Below, piece after piece: positions 35,134-46,761 of a DNA stretch of 64,000 nucleotides (the first letter of the stretch is position 1; each line of letters opens with the position of its first letter). The translations under genes were made by a program, and so were the position numbers. The notes beneath the pieces were generated by a model, which did not search any database, was not told the origin of the DNA, and saw only the letters and a list, made by a program, of their open reading frames with translations. The stretch spans positions 1-64,000 of the forward strand of contig CAICTM010000070.1 in the NCBI GenBank assembly GCA_903772945.1, given 5' to 3'. This DNA is from Seminavis robusta (taxonomy: Eukaryota > Bacillariophyta > Bacillariophyceae > Naviculales > Naviculaceae).

Positions 35134-36030
35134 TCACAATCCTGTACGTGCTGGTCGTTGGAAAAGGACTAAAAGCTCCAGGGCGAATTGTGGTGAGTCA
35201 TCTGGGCGCCGGCACACAAACGTATTTGTAGCAAACATGTCATCAGGCTCACGAAGCACTTTACGAGGTTGAACGGGCTGAAACTTCTGTGTCAGCTGCA
35301 TTTGTTGCGAGTTGTTGTTGTTGTTTCCGCGCAGGATGCCATTCCAGGCCCTCCGCCGTGTTAGTCCCCAAGTAGAAAGGACAAGCCGCGGCGCGGCTTT
35401 TGGATCATTGTATGGCACGACAGCCACAATGACTAGAATGTTTTGAAAAAGGTGCCGCACGTGACCGCGGTTGCCGGCAAACGTGTTTGCTCCGACGGCG
35501 AACGGGTCTTTCAGGAACTTTTTCAGGCTTGGATATATTTTTTCAATCGTCCTGCCCGATGATGTGTTCAAACAACCTGCTTGGAAAACCTCGGACATGT
35601 CAAGATCAACGGCGCCTCGCAAGACGCGATTTGGACGAGCTGGAACAAAGCCCTCCCAGACGTGGCGATGACGTTTTTGTGTTATACGGACAAAAAACTC
35701 ATAGCCATCCACTGAGGCAGGATGATTCCCATAGACATCTGTGCAGAGATTAGGCAGCTGATGATTTTCCATTCCGGCTATCTGCAAGCAATAGTTGTTA
35801 AGTTTTTCGTAGCGAGCGACACGCTGTTTCGGGCTTAGATTCACTGCCTTTGATTTCTGCAACGGCGGAATCCGCCCCTCCAACACAACCCAAGCGGCAT
35901 CGGTTAAACCTGCAAGGCCTTTCGCCGTGCTTTCTACTGACAACACACTCTGAGGATTTAGATAGGTGAAGACATTTGACAGCACGCCGTCAGGAAGCGT
36001 CGAGAGAGTACTGTTAGCGTTGATGCTCAT
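35134..36030 (-). CDS. F-box protein
   Basis: A 298-residue protein starting at the ATG at 36030; the frame is open further upstream but without domain content. Residues about 8-50 form an F-box (LSTLPDGVLSNVFTYLNPQS, VLSVESTAKGLAGLTDAAW), the module that ties substrates to SKP1-CUL1 ubiquitin ligases. The remainder (about 60-298) has no WD40, LRR or kelch repeat that I can see, but contains folded-looking segments (GYEFFVRITQKRHRHVWEGF; HLFQNILVIVAVVPYND). An Asn/Gln tract lies near 245. The architecture resembles many diatom F-box proteins of unknown target. Confidence 0.7.
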   Translation of the reverse strand: MSINANSTLSTLPDGVLSNVFTYLNPQSVLSVESTAKGLAGLTDAAWVVLEGRIPPLQKSKAVNLSPKQRVARYEKLNNYCLQIAGMENHQLPNLCTDVYGNHPASVDGYEFFVRITQKRHRHVWEGFVPARPNRVLRGAVDLDMSEVFQAGCLNTSSGRTIEKIYPSLKKFLKDPFAVGANTFAGNRGHVRHLFQNILVIVAVVPYNDPKAAPRLVLSTWGLTRRRAWNGILRGNNNNNSQQMQLTQKFQPVQPRKVLREPDDMFATNTFVCRRPDDSPQFALELLVLFQRPARTGL

Positions 36031-36755
36031 TGTCCTTCGGTTGGCAGAATGCAGGCGGAAAAGATCGTTTTTGTGAGGCTGATGGGGGCAGCAATGACAA
36101 AAGCCAGGATCTTTCGCGCCGAGAGTTGACTCTGCTATTCGACTCACTCGACTTACCTTCCTTCGATTCAATTCGATTGAAGATTCGATTCGATTCTTAC
36201 GCTGTACCCTATTTTTTATTAATAGCTGGATCGGAAGCCGCATTGGACGGCATTGGTCTGGGCAGCCTCGATCTGGACAAGATCAACTCCAAAGAATACG
36301 AAGCTAGCTAGCTAGCTAGCTAGCTAGCCAGCTGCGAAGTCCGTGGCTTGATGGACCAAACTGGGTTGATCTCGAAAACGATGAATCCCACGATGATGTT
36401 TTCTGAGTTGGATTGAAAGTGGCAACCCTTGCCAACTACCGGTAGCTAGACATGATTCGATTCCTCGGGCCCGTAATTGTCACTCTACTAGCAGTCCCAT
36501 CTTTTATGAGATTTCCATTACCAACATTTCAGTGAACTAGTACATATCGTTCGTTCTCTACTCTAAATGAATTGTTCAGCCATACGTATAGCCTACCGGG
36601 AGAACACCAACACACGCCTTTCTATACCCAGCCACCGCAGCCACCACCTGCCCCAATGGCATGTCGTCACTATCACTCCCTCAAAACCAAAGCAATCAGC
36701 ACCATGGTACAGATGTACTGGTGCCTTCTATCATTGCTAACCGCACACATCAGAG
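36031..36755. other. Intergenic with (GCTA)n tract
   Basis: Holds a (GCTA)n microsatellite at about 36303-36330 and the left copy of a direct repeat (separate entry). No gene recognised. Confidence 0.5.
36593..36670 (+). repeat. Direct repeat, left copy
   Basis: About 78 bp (CTACCGGGAGAACACCAACA ... to CCCAATGGCATGTC) match the segment at 39510-39602 in the same orientation. The two copies bracket the minus-strand hypothetical gene at 36756-39215. Confidence 0.75.
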
Positions 36756-39215
36756 CTACCAAGGGAGGGCATATTCATCCTTGGACTTGGGCATTAAGGC
36801 CGCTTTTAGCTTGATGTCGTTTCGTCGTTTCAGTAGCTGCTGATATTTTGCCAATGTTGCCGCTTCCTCAACAGCTCGTTGACTCTTGGCTTTCGTTCTC
36901 GTGTTGAATGCGCCTGCTACAGCTTCAAGGAAACTTGATCTCGCATTGTTGGCACTGCTCAAGCGAAGCAGATCGTCCGACATTCGTTGGATTACATCTT
37001 CAAGCGACGAGTCACCGTTCACATCAGCGTTCGTGGTGGGTTTCCCTCCCTCTGAAAAGTCACTAAAGCACGCATCTTCATCCAAAAGACCAGCTTTGCA
37101 AAGATGGGTAAACGCTCGCTCGTCGAGTGTCAGTCCCGAGAGATCCACGAGTTTCGTATTGTACTGGATGGAAGGGTCCAAAACTGCATCAACGTTGTCG
37201 TCGTTATCCAAGATACTGTCGTCATCGTCGTCGCTGTCTCCTTCGTCATCTGACATTACTTCAACCAAAAGAGACTGCAACCCTTCAAACACACTCTTTT
37301 GCCCTTCACGTTTCGCTCGTACCACCTTGGGAGTGCTGCTTCGCGTTATCTCTCGTTGGAAACTGTACTTCACCTCTGGGGACCACACCGACCTCAATGT
37401 ATCCTTCAATGACTCATCTGTAAAAGCGGAAAAGTACCCTGCCTTGTCGATGTATTGCCACATAGTCGCCGTGTGGATGAGCGGGGCGTCATCTTTTTCC
37501 ACCGTACTCTTCAGATCTGCATGCCTTCGTTCAATTGCCTGACAACGCGCTATAGTGCTGCTAATGCACGCTGCTTCTAGCTCCTTGGCCGTAAGGGCGA
37601 CATCATCCGCCACCAACTGCCTCCGCTTTCCAGGTCTTTGTGTCATGTAAGTCTTCCACAAGTCTTCCTTGTCTGCGGTAGGTACAGCAACTGCGTTGGT
37701 CACGGTCGAAGGATCCAAGATAGAACTCTTTCGCTTCTTCGTTGTTTTCTTTTCTTTGCTATGCTCAGGTGCCGAAGATGAACCACTAATGACTGATTTA
37801 GGCAAGATGGCAAAGAGAGGTGGGTTCAGTTTGGACTCCTTAAAGCCACTGAACTTGATCTTGACCTTCACAAGAGGAGCTTTCAAGCCGGCAAACACAG
37901 ACTCGACGGCTACCGTTTCTTTCTGCTTCTTCTGGGGATCGGATAAGCCATATGTTGCTGCATATTCCTGTTCTGTGAAATTGCTCTTGCACCACTTGTC
38001 CATATTTTGCAGATTCTGATTGAGAAAGTCGTGTTGACGCTTTAGAAGAGCCGCCACAGAGAACAAGTCCAATGCTAGTTTGCCCTTTTCCATCCCTGCT
38101 ACCATTTTTCTCAACGAGTATATGGCATTGGACATGGCTGTCTTTTTGAAATCAGCGGATTGAGTTTGTCCTCCTGCAGGGATTTGATCCTTTAGGGTGT
38201 CCATCATCAGCTGAAAGATGTTTTCTGTTTCTGCCACTGTCGTGTCGTTGTTGTTTCCCTTTGGAACATTGGTGGCGTTGATGTAACTTGAGAAGGAAGC
38301 GTGAATTTTATCAATGACGGGATACTGTTTTCGATTCTTGAGTGAAGGCTCTGGAGGCAGCGCTGGCATGAAGGGGTAGAATAGTCCACTGGATGCTGAC
38401 AACCCACAAAATGTTGCCTGCGGATGAGGAGGAGCAAAAGGTGCTGGCTTTTCTGGAACAAGAGGCACTGGAGCCACAGGCGTACTTTGCGTTGTTGTTG
38501 CTGTTGTTGTTGCGGTTGTGGTGCTGGTTTTTTTGTTCTTCTTCTTCTCACCAAGACTTGTTGATGAGGCTGATGAGACCAATACCGACGGAGGTGGCTT
38601 ACTTATTGCGAGCTTGCTCTTTGCCTTTTGCTGGCTATCTGATTTAGACCTTGACAAGGGAAGAGCAAACTGCCCACGCTTTTGACGTCCACCAAACTGT
38701 CCGGCGGCTGCTACATTGCCCTGAGTCATTATCGCAGAAGTTGGCCCTGATGAAGAGGCAGCTCGAGCTATTGGCAGGGGTGTCGTTATCTTTGTTTTGC
38801 TCTTGGCCTTGACGACGACCTCAGCCTTTACTTCTTCCTTCTTTGACGTTTTCTTTTTCGTTGTACCAGGCTTTGCAGCTCGCCTCTTCTTCTTTGTTGG
38901 TGCTTCATCTTCCTCTTCACCCGCGAGAACCGTTGCCTTTAACTTCCGTTTCGTCTTTCGACGTTTGGGAGGTTCATCAGCGGCAGGAACTGGCGCTGGA
39001 GCGGGCTCTGCTTTTTCTTCCTTCACAGGCTCAGTTGGAGCGGCTGCCTCTGCAGCATTTCCCATGTCAGCAATGTCGCCCATAGGCTCTAGGTCAAGGT
39101 CGAGGCCATCGAAAAGAGCATCGCCATCGTCAGCAAACATGTCATCGATATCCAGGGTATCGAGGTTGTCGATGGCGCCATCGGCGGGGGCACCACTCTT
39201 GCTTGTACGGGGCAT
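36756..39215 (-). CDS. Hypothetical lysine/acid-rich protein, probably nuclear
   Basis: An 819-residue intronless frame with a clean ATG. Residues 1-60 are acidic (DDMFADDGDALFDGLDLDLE). Residues 80-200 are basic with likely nuclear localisation signals (PPKRRKTKRKLK; KKKRRAAKP). Ser/Thr/Pro-rich tracts follow to about 260. A conserved-looking block starts near 275 (FCGLSASSGLFYPFMPALPP; KNRKQYPVIDKIHASF). The C-terminal half is helical and Lys-rich with KRRQLVADDVALTAKELEAA, an Asp/Ser run near 660 and LSGLTLDERAFTHLCKAGLL. I recognise no catalytic or DNA-binding family; a chromatin or nuclear scaffold role is only suggested by composition. It is bracketed by direct repeats. Confidence 0.75.
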   Translation of the reverse strand: MPRTSKSGAPADGAIDNLDTLDIDDMFADDGDALFDGLDLDLEPMGDIADMGNAAEAAAPTEPVKEEKAEPAPAPVPAADEPPKRRKTKRKLKATVLAGEEEDEAPTKKKRRAAKPGTTKKKTSKKEEVKAEVVVKAKSKTKITTPLPIARAASSSGPTSAIMTQGNVAAAGQFGGRQKRGQFALPLSRSKSDSQQKAKSKLAISKPPPSVLVSSASSTSLGEKKKNKKTSTTTATTTATTTQSTPVAPVPLVPEKPAPFAPPHPQATFCGLSASSGLFYPFMPALPPEPSLKNRKQYPVIDKIHASFSSYINATNVPKGNNNDTTVAETENIFQLMMDTLKDQIPAGGQTQSADFKKTAMSNAIYSLRKMVAGMEKGKLALDLFSVAALLKRQHDFLNQNLQNMDKWCKSNFTEQEYAATYGLSDPQKKQKETVAVESVFAGLKAPLVKVKIKFSGFKESKLNPPLFAILPKSVISGSSSAPEHSKEKKTTKKRKSSILDPSTVTNAVAVPTADKEDLWKTYMTQRPGKRRQLVADDVALTAKELEAACISSTIARCQAIERRHADLKSTVEKDDAPLIHTATMWQYIDKAGYFSAFTDESLKDTLRSVWSPEVKYSFQREITRSSTPKVVRAKREGQKSVFEGLQSLLVEVMSDDEGDSDDDDDSILDNDDNVDAVLDPSIQYNTKLVDLSGLTLDERAFTHLCKAGLLDEDACFSDFSEGGKPTTNADVNGDSSLEDVIQRMSDDLLRLSSANNARSSFLEAVAGAFNTRTKAKSQRAVEEAATLAKYQQLLKRRNDIKLKAALMPKSKDEYALPW

Positions 39216-39812
39216 GGTTCAGCGGTACTCTGTTTTCGTTGATGGAAGACAAAAGGGGATGAATTTGTTGTCTCGATATCTGTTCTTTCAAATGTCCAAT
39301 GCATGTGGTGCAGCAGACATTGCCCCTTCCAAAGTCGTTTCGATCAATAGGATGTGGGGCCTTGTGAATTTTTTTGCTGTTTGTTCGTCACACTTTTTAG
39401 CCCTAACCCTACAAAGCTATCCTGCCAAAAATAAAGAGAGGAACGGATACATACTACAGTAGTACATGTACACGCACTACCTTAGCTACTAGTGGTACAA
39501 GCACTACTCCTATACCGGGAGCACACCAACACGCCCCTTCTATACCAACACGCCCCTTCTATACCCAGCCACAGCCTCCACCACCTGCCCCAATGGCATG
39601 TCATCATTATTGCAACCACTGACCGATCCGCAATGGCTGGCCCGTCGTGGCTGTTTGCTGTGGTGTATCTCCTGGATTCGGTTTGCTGGTCTGTTTCTCT
39701 TCAAGTATCCTTCTGGCCCGTCCCCGAAACTGCAAACGTCAAGCATGCAAGCATAGCTAGGTATCAAACAAAACAAACAAACCCCAAGAAACGTGTTGTC
39801 TGTGTGCGTGTG
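39216..39812. other. Intergenic
   Basis: Promoter side of the hypothetical gene and 3' side of the LRR gene. Contains the right copy of the direct repeat. No further gene seen. Confidence 0.4.
39510..39602 (+). repeat. Direct repeat, right copy
   Basis: Matches 36593-36670 but has an extra internal tandem copy of ACCAACACGCCCCTTCTAT (about 39525-39562). Same orientation as the left copy, about 2.9 kb away. Confidence 0.75.
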
Positions 39813-41966
39813 TCATAATCCTCCAATCGGGTTGAACTCGCAAAGACACAATCGACAATCACATGCCACCTCGTCGCAATCGACCTGTATCAAGAAGAAC
39901 CACCAATTGTTGGCTTGTAGCGTGCATACATCTTGTGGTACTTGTCCTGTCAAATCGTTTTCATGCAGTCGCAAGAAGCGTACACTGTTCAATTGTCCAA
40001 ACTCGGTGGGGATGGTGCCTTTTATTATAGAATCATGAATAAATGAAATGAAATGAATGAAGGAATCAAGAGGCGACTCGTCAGGCCCATTGTCCTCCCT
40101 TGTATTGTGCCCTTCCTTGCTGAACATACAGTACCGTTACTTACCCGAAAGACGATTATGATTCAAGAGGAGCCACGCCACACCCATCAATCCTCCGAGT
40201 TCGGTTGGAATCGTCCCCACGAGATGATTCTGTTTCAACAGCAGCCACTTTAACGAAGACACTTGTCCCAATTCACTGGGAATGACTCCCGTGAATCGAT
40301 TGTCATTGAGTTTGAGGAATTCCAATTGTGATTGTGCAAAGGTTCCCAATGTTGTGGGTAGGACTCCAGTGAAGAGACAATTTTGCAAATCCAATACTCT
40401 GAGCGCAGGGAGCGCGGCCAATTCCGTAGGGAGGGTCCCTGTGAACAGATTGTTGGACCAATCGAGTACCGTGAGTGATCGTGTCCATTCGGTGGCGGGC
40501 AATGTTCCTGTGAGTAGATTGGAGTAGAGTCGAATTTCTTGCAATTTTTGCATGGGACACTTCTCCAACTCTACTAGTGTATTGTTGTTGTCATTATAAT
40601 GACATGACAAGAGCGCCAATGGAATGGTCCCCGAGAGTTGATTCTCCAACAAGAGGAGTACCTCGAGTTGTGTCAAGTGCGCCAGTGTGTGTGGAATGGA
40701 TCCCGTCAATCCATTTTTGGAGAGATCGAGGAATTGCAATTGCGTCAGTCGTTCTCCTAACTCATGTGGGATGGTGCCTTGAAGGAATTGGTAGTCTCGA
40801 TTGAAAAAGTTGTCTCCTTGCAATCGCAATTCTACCAGCGACGTGAGATACCCCAGATCGGGAGGAATGGTTCCTTGGAGAATGTTTCCAATCAATACCA
40901 ATCGTACAAACTGGTCCTGGTCGTCACAAGGACTGACTGTTGTTGTCTCGTGGGACAATGATGTGTACCATTGACATTCGTGAATACTGTCATGTTGTCG
41001 CAGCCAATGTTGTTGAAACTGCCATCCCACACCGCGTGTGGCGTAAAAGAGTGTGGCCAATGCGAATCGTTGTCGGGCTCGTTGTTCCGAGTAGGGGAGT
41101 AACTGTAGTGTGCTGTTGTTGTTGGAGTCGTCATGCCTGTATTCAATGTCTTGTAGCAACCACTGGAGTGCTTTGGATTGTGGAGAAGATGCATTGCGGA
41201 GAGCCATTTGTGTGGCTGGAATGTACAAGAGAGATCGGACGTATCCTTCGAGTTCCGTGGTGGGTGGATTGGTGGGACTAGGAGTGACAGTTGCTAGTAG
41301 GGGTGTGGTGGGTGTTGTACTGTTACTTGTGATGTTGGTGATGTTGGTGGTGGTGATGTTGATGGTGGCTATATCGATGGGAAGAATGACAGAAGGACTG
41401 GTTTCGGCGTCTCCTCGTAGTTCTGGAGTTTCTTGTATTTCTATTTCTGTGCTACTATTGTTGTTGTTGTCGTCGTCGTCGTTGGAATGATGGCTTTGAT
41501 GCTGATTGTCGTGATGGCGTAGAAATACCAGAGTGATTCCTCCCACTACCACGACAATGAGCAATAGAAATCCAGCGACAAACCAACGACCCTTGCGGCT
41601 GCACAGAAACACTTCCAACGAGTGACGAACTGTCAACGGCTTGGCTTCCAGATACACCGTCGTGCCCGTATTGATGGTTGCTGGAGTTGATACATGTACA
41701 ACTTGTATGGTGTCATCTTCATCATCTTCTTCTGTAGAGGAGGATTCCTGCGGAACCAACGTAGCTACCACCAGTTGTTCTGATGTCGTTGTGGTTGTCG
41801 TTACAGTGGCGGCGGTGGATTGTCGTTCATGGTCTGTGGCCCTAGTAGAACATGTGGAATTCGGAACAGGACTACTAGTAGATGTAGAACATTGCATGAC
41901 ATTTCCTCCTTCCAGAAAGTCCGCCAAAGCATCGACATCCACCTCCTCGAACACCATCGTGTTCAT
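39813..41966 (-). CDS. Type II membrane LRR protein
   Basis: A 675-residue protein in two exons, 41966-40145 and 40018-39813; the intron has GTAAGT and AAAAG ends and is phase 1. The N-terminal part, about 127 residues, is Thr/Ser-rich and presumably cytoplasmic. A TM helix at 128-149 (WFVAGFLLLIVVVVGGITLV) and an Asn/Ser-rich extracellular stalk follow. An LRR N-cap-like region comes next (QRFALATLFYATRG ... WLRQ ... CQW), then about ten plant-type LRRs of LxxLxxLxLxxNxLxGxIPxxL form (LDLSKNGLTGSIPHTLAHL), running over the splice site into LRLHENDLTGQVPQDVC. There is no kinase domain. Such proteins are numerous in pennate diatoms and are taken to be receptors or cell-cell recognition proteins; the ligand is unknown. 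Confidence 0.85.
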
Positions 41967-43037
41967 TTATTTCTTTACTTGTTTGTTGGGTCTCTCCTTC
42001 TTCGCCATGGAAGGACCTTTCCTCAGTTGAGTTGATGAATAGATAGGTCAGTGTAGCTAGCTAGTTCGCTTCGCTTCACGTCTTTCTGTCGCACGACACT
42101 GACGGCTCATTCGATTGCATGTACCGTATGTGGTCATCGCCAAACAAATCCTGTCGAAAAAGACGATCAAAAAAGGTTCTTGCGCTCTTGAGGCGAGTCG
42201 CGGTTTACAAGCTCTCAAAGCTGCTGATTTGAGAGCTGCCAATGTACCCACCTCGAGCAAGAGATTTATGCCGAGACACATGATAATCAATCTTTCGACA
42301 GAGCTTTGGGTCCTTTCTTTCAATGGAACAGCCATCATATTTTTGGAAGGATCGGTACGATGTACCATGGGTATATCTACCGTATGCTTGGTACGATGAT
42401 ATCTGATTTCGATGTACTGTAGTTGGAGGTGTACCGGTAGCCCGGCCAAGGCTCCTTTGGCTGAAAACTAAAAACGCAGACAATTTGATTTTAAAAGTTA
42501 ATCATTCATTTTCCTAACAGTTTGTTTTTACAGTAGAGTATTATTGGGAAGCATACACGTAGTACGTGAAATAATGCATGTGGCTGGCAGAGCGTTTCTC
42601 TAGCTACTAGCTAGGATTCAATCCTAGTAGTTGCTTGGCTTGGCTTGGGGTCTGCTGTCTGTGGCTGGTTGCTTCATGCATGGTCATGGAACTAACGAAC
42701 TCAGTGATTGGAAAGGTAGGAGGCAGGAGCGTGCTTGGTGGGATCATTGCTACAGGCGGAATGCATGCATGTGATGGTGGGAGTGGAGTGGAGTGGCTTG
42801 GCCGGAGATTTGGAATCCATGGAGGACATCCATGAAACTTGGTCTCGGCACACTTTTTCTTTTTGGCAATTTTATTTGTTCATGTCTTTTTGTTCTTTCT
42901 TCTTCTTGATGTTGGGTGTCAGTATACAATCCGCCGCGGCCCAGGCTAGTCTGTCAGGGAAGAAACTGTACAGCCTGACACAAGCCAAGGGCAACGCGGC
43001 GACCCAATTCTTTTATCATACAATCAATCAATCAACC
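41967..43037. other. Intergenic
   Basis: Upstream of the LRR gene and downstream of the first bZIP gene. Open frames at 42057-42449 (-) and 42115-42399 (+) overlap each other and match nothing I know. GCTAGCTAG words at both ends. Confidence 0.35.
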
Positions 43038-43908
43038 TTATGACTGGAACAACTCGCGAAGAGATACCAGTGCATCGTCGCTGAGAACTCGGTTCTGCTG
43101 CAGGGCGGCAATGAAGCTTTCATTGCCAGCATCGGCTCGGTTTTGTTCTTGTCGTTGGACCAGATCGTGGTTGGCCGAAAGACCCAACAGGGTCAACATG
43201 CGTTCGTTCTCGGCCTTGAGTTCTTGGACGGCTCCTTCCAAAGAGTTGACGAATTCACGCTTGCGTTGACGGCTGCGCTTGGCGTGTTGGCGGTTGCGTT
43301 CACTGTAGGAGTAGAAAAAGAAAAGAGGAAGCGTTAGGAAACTGTTTCACAAAAGATTGGTTACATCCGGAACAGTCGCTTGCTGGCTCATGGACTTACC
43401 GTCGAACATCTTCCTTATCATTGGTGTCCACACTGCGGGAAGTGGTTTCAGTCTCGGAGGAAACAGTTCGCTTGCGGGACTTTTTGGCCGGAGGAGGGGA
43501 GACACTGTCTCCGGAGAATGTGGAGGTGACGGTGGTGGGGGAAACCACGGCGTGTTCTCGCTTCACTCCCTTGGTGGTGGTGGGCTTGGCAAGAAGAATG
43601 GGATTGGGGCATCGGACAACTTCGCTCGATACCACTGGCTTGAGGGCAGGGGGAGGCGTCGATGCTGTCGTCATTGTTGGCACGGAAGGAGAGGAGGGTG
43701 GAGAGACTGGGCGAGGCAACAAGACTTGCTCCTGGGTTGGGGACTGAGGAACAGGGCAGGGAACCAAAAGCCCGCTACCAAAGATTTCATCGAAATCAGT
43801 GGTGGAATGCTTCAGTTTCTGAGCCACACTGGCGTTGAAATATTCGAGGTGCTCTTCAAGGCAGAACATTGGGTCGTAGCTGATAGAGGAAGTAGCGACG
43901 TTCATCAT
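43038..43908 (-). CDS. bZIP transcription factor 1
   Basis: A 257-residue protein in two exons, 43908-43400 and 43302-43038; the 97-nt intron is phase 2 with GTAAGT and ACAG ends. The N-terminus has EEHLEYFNASVAQ and DFDEIFGSG, shared with bZIP 2 and likely part of an activation region, followed by Pro/Ser/Thr-rich sequence and PAKKSRKR. The basic region RERNRQHAKRSRQRKR spans the exon 2 start and fits the bZIP signature N-x7-R. A leucine-zipper-type coiled coil follows (FVNSLEGAVQELKAENERML TLLG region), then a conserved tail LSDDALVSLRELF. Nuclear DNA-binding regulator; targets unknown. Confidence 0.9.
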
Positions 43909-45036
43909 GGTGCTGAAGGTTCTTGAAAGTGATGGATGGGTGAGATAATGAAAGAAGAAGAAAGATTGCTTCTCGTTTTTATCTGGTTTTACTTTTGTTA
44001 GTAACTGGAATTGTGTGCTGTATCGCTGGCCGTATTCGATTCAGTGTTTGTGAATTGTGAGATTGAAGGCCTCAACTTTGGCATGACGGATCTGACGGGT
44101 CGATGAGCTAAAGTACGGTGGATGACTGCAGTCCAGTTTCAGTACTATTTTTCGTGTCCGTCAGTGAAGCTGTACTGCCCGTACTGCCCCTTCAATTTAC
44201 GAATCCTGGCTTGAAGGCCAAAGTCATTGTGTGTTCCAAGGAACTGCCCCAAAAAGGTCAAAAAGTCATCCTCTTAAAGCCTGAAATTGCTTTCCCTAGC
44301 TTGTTCAACAACCAACTTACAATAATAATTTAAAATAATATGCAAATTTGTAGCTCTGAAGAATGTCAATTTATGCCTATTTGCTTAGTCTTGGCATTCT
44401 TACTTCTCAAGAAATTCCGTGTCAATGACCTTACAGACGTTTTGTACCAACATGATCGTAGAAAATTTCGGGCTATTGGTCCACGTAAGCACAGAATAAT
44501 GACCTTTTCTCAGAAGGAGACTGCAACGCAGGATTCTTTCCGTGCAAGAATGCCTTTGGGGACAGTCACAGCGTTCAGACTGCTGTTGCCAAATTTCTCC
44601 TCTCCAAGATCCTTGAAGACCTTGGATCTCGAATACTGTAGCTACCGTATGTCCGCGCACGGTTTCGCTGCAAAGCTAGCTTTTAGAGAGATCCAGTGCC
44701 ATCCCATGCCAACCAAGGTAAACCATGACCAAGACAGCGTTAGACAGTGGTAGACAGCGCCATGACAGAGGTAAACAATGGTGCACTACGGCAGTGGAGA
44801 CAGTGACCACTGTTTTGCGAACGAAACAGTAGCTTGTATTGGCTGCATTGATGAAAGCACATGTGGGCATGGGAGGCATTGATTTTTTCCAGCCCCCCTG
44901 ACACTCGCTAATTATCCTGTGCTGGGCCACCAGCAGGCAGCAAACATGCAGAATGATTGGGATCTGACTCTTCCTTATACTAAGTACCTGGTTGTACTAT
45001 AGTTTAGGTGCGGACATCCCATGGTTGATCAAGAGA

Positions 45037-45190
45037 AGACAAAGATGTCAGACAGAAGTTAACCACTATGGGGCTGTCTTCCCGAAGCTCTTGTCAAAGA
45101 AGACAAAGAAGTCAGACAGAAGTAGTGCTTGTAATGCTTTGACTTTCAAGCAAACCACGATGGGTCTGTCTTCGCGAAGCTCTTGGCAAA
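45037..45190 (+). repeat. Local tandem repeat, two units
   Basis: Two imperfect units beginning AGACAAAGAWGTCAGACAGA (45037 and 45101) and sharing CTGTCTTCSCGAAGCTCTTG. Non-coding as far as can be seen. Confidence 0.7.
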
Positions 45191-46561
45191 TAATATAGTC
45201 CAAGATGCTGTGGACAAAGATTGCCTGATTTTGGTTGCTCGCTAGTCTAGTCTGGGGGGAAATTTTGACAACAGTAAAATTGCTTGGACACGAAGGATGT
45301 AGCTGGAACTGCCCTCCTTCCACCAATGGTAGCGTTCAACGACGCAGCACCAGCTGTCAAAGGAGACAAAGACAATTAAGCAAGAGCCTTCCACAACCAT
45401 TGAAATCCTCTCAGTTGCCCAGTTGAAGTTGTCATACGATCGAGTTGAAGTTGTGGCTGTACCGTCACCAACACGAGAAGCTCACGGCGGGAGCAGATGC
45501 TGGCTGTGAGTTTGCCCTCAAAAATTCTGTAGGCACTGGTAGACTTGCTGTTGGAGGCTATCCTGTACATCTAGTTCTTCGTCTGGAGTGGTAGCAGCCT
45601 TCCTCATTCCTGGTTGATGGTTCGAAGGCTGCAGGTGAGCTCGACCTACCGGTACCTGGAAAGTGGACCGGTCTGCTAACCTAATTCTGGTGTAGCAGCC
45701 ACCCAGCTAACCCAGAAAACACAATGTATCAACTACAGGCATCAACTCAACTGCAAACTGGAGACAGCTACTGCAAACTTTGAAGGCACCCACTGTGCAA
45801 AGTCTCGTTTCTAATCGCAAATCGGAGCTTCTTATTCTGATGCCACTATTGCATTCAGCCAGGGTAAGTTCGCAACTGGGCATGCCAAGCATGTCCGCAA
45901 ACAGCCAAGCAGAATATCGAGACTCTTTAGCTAGTCTACCAGTAGCGTTGCTTGCCTGTTCCTGCTGGTTTTGCTGCTGATGACCTACTCCTGCCAGGCC
46001 AATCGCCGCTGCTGTCTGAGCTGCACATGACCTCACCGCAAAAGAAACCACTGGCCATGATGACACCTCTGAGGCTGGCTAGCTAGCTAGAATCTATCTA
46101 TTCAGCAAACGAATTGGCCGACGAAACTAGCGGTACTAGTACCTGGGTTACGCGTAGGTACCCAGTCCTTTAGTTGACTGGCACAGCTACTGGCATAATC
46201 ATCCAGAAAAGAACCGTAGACCGTAGATCCATTACTGTTTCTCCGATACTTTGGTTGATCTTGGCTTCACCATACATAAAACGTGAAGCATGTCTGCTTC
46301 ACTGACCTCTAGCTAGCGATATTCGTAGCGGTATCTAGCTAGCTAGCAGCCCAGGAACAGAATCGAATCGAATCGGTTCAGCAGCTGCATGAACCGAAAT
46401 GTTTTAGTGGTCAAGGCGTTGGGTCGGGCTCCACCTTTTACGGTTCTTTTGCATGTTGGCAGAACTTGTTCTCGCGGCGGCTCTACCTGGTAGCTAGCGA
46501 GCTACGGTAGCTAGCTAGACTAGTGGCACCGAAAATGTTCCCATAGAAGATAAAAGCAGGC

Positions 46562-46761
46562 AGCTTGAGAGAACCCCGCATCAAAGGAAGAGGTGCTCTG
46601 GATGGATCCAGCCACCGGCCCCTGATGAACAACCTGCCTGGACTCTGTGAGGAAACTGCGTCCCAATGCTTCCACGGCTTGGCCAAATCCTGGTCGCTGT
46701 GACGGCTGAGGCTTCGAAGGTTTCAATGTAGCTTGAGAGAACCCCGCATCAAGGGAAGAGG
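46562..46761 (+). repeat. Local direct repeat, two copies
   Basis: AGCTTGAGAGAACCCCGCAT with flanking bases occurs at 46562 and again at 46730, about 168 bp apart. Similar but weaker words (TGCTTCCACGGC) follow both copies. Confidence 0.7.
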
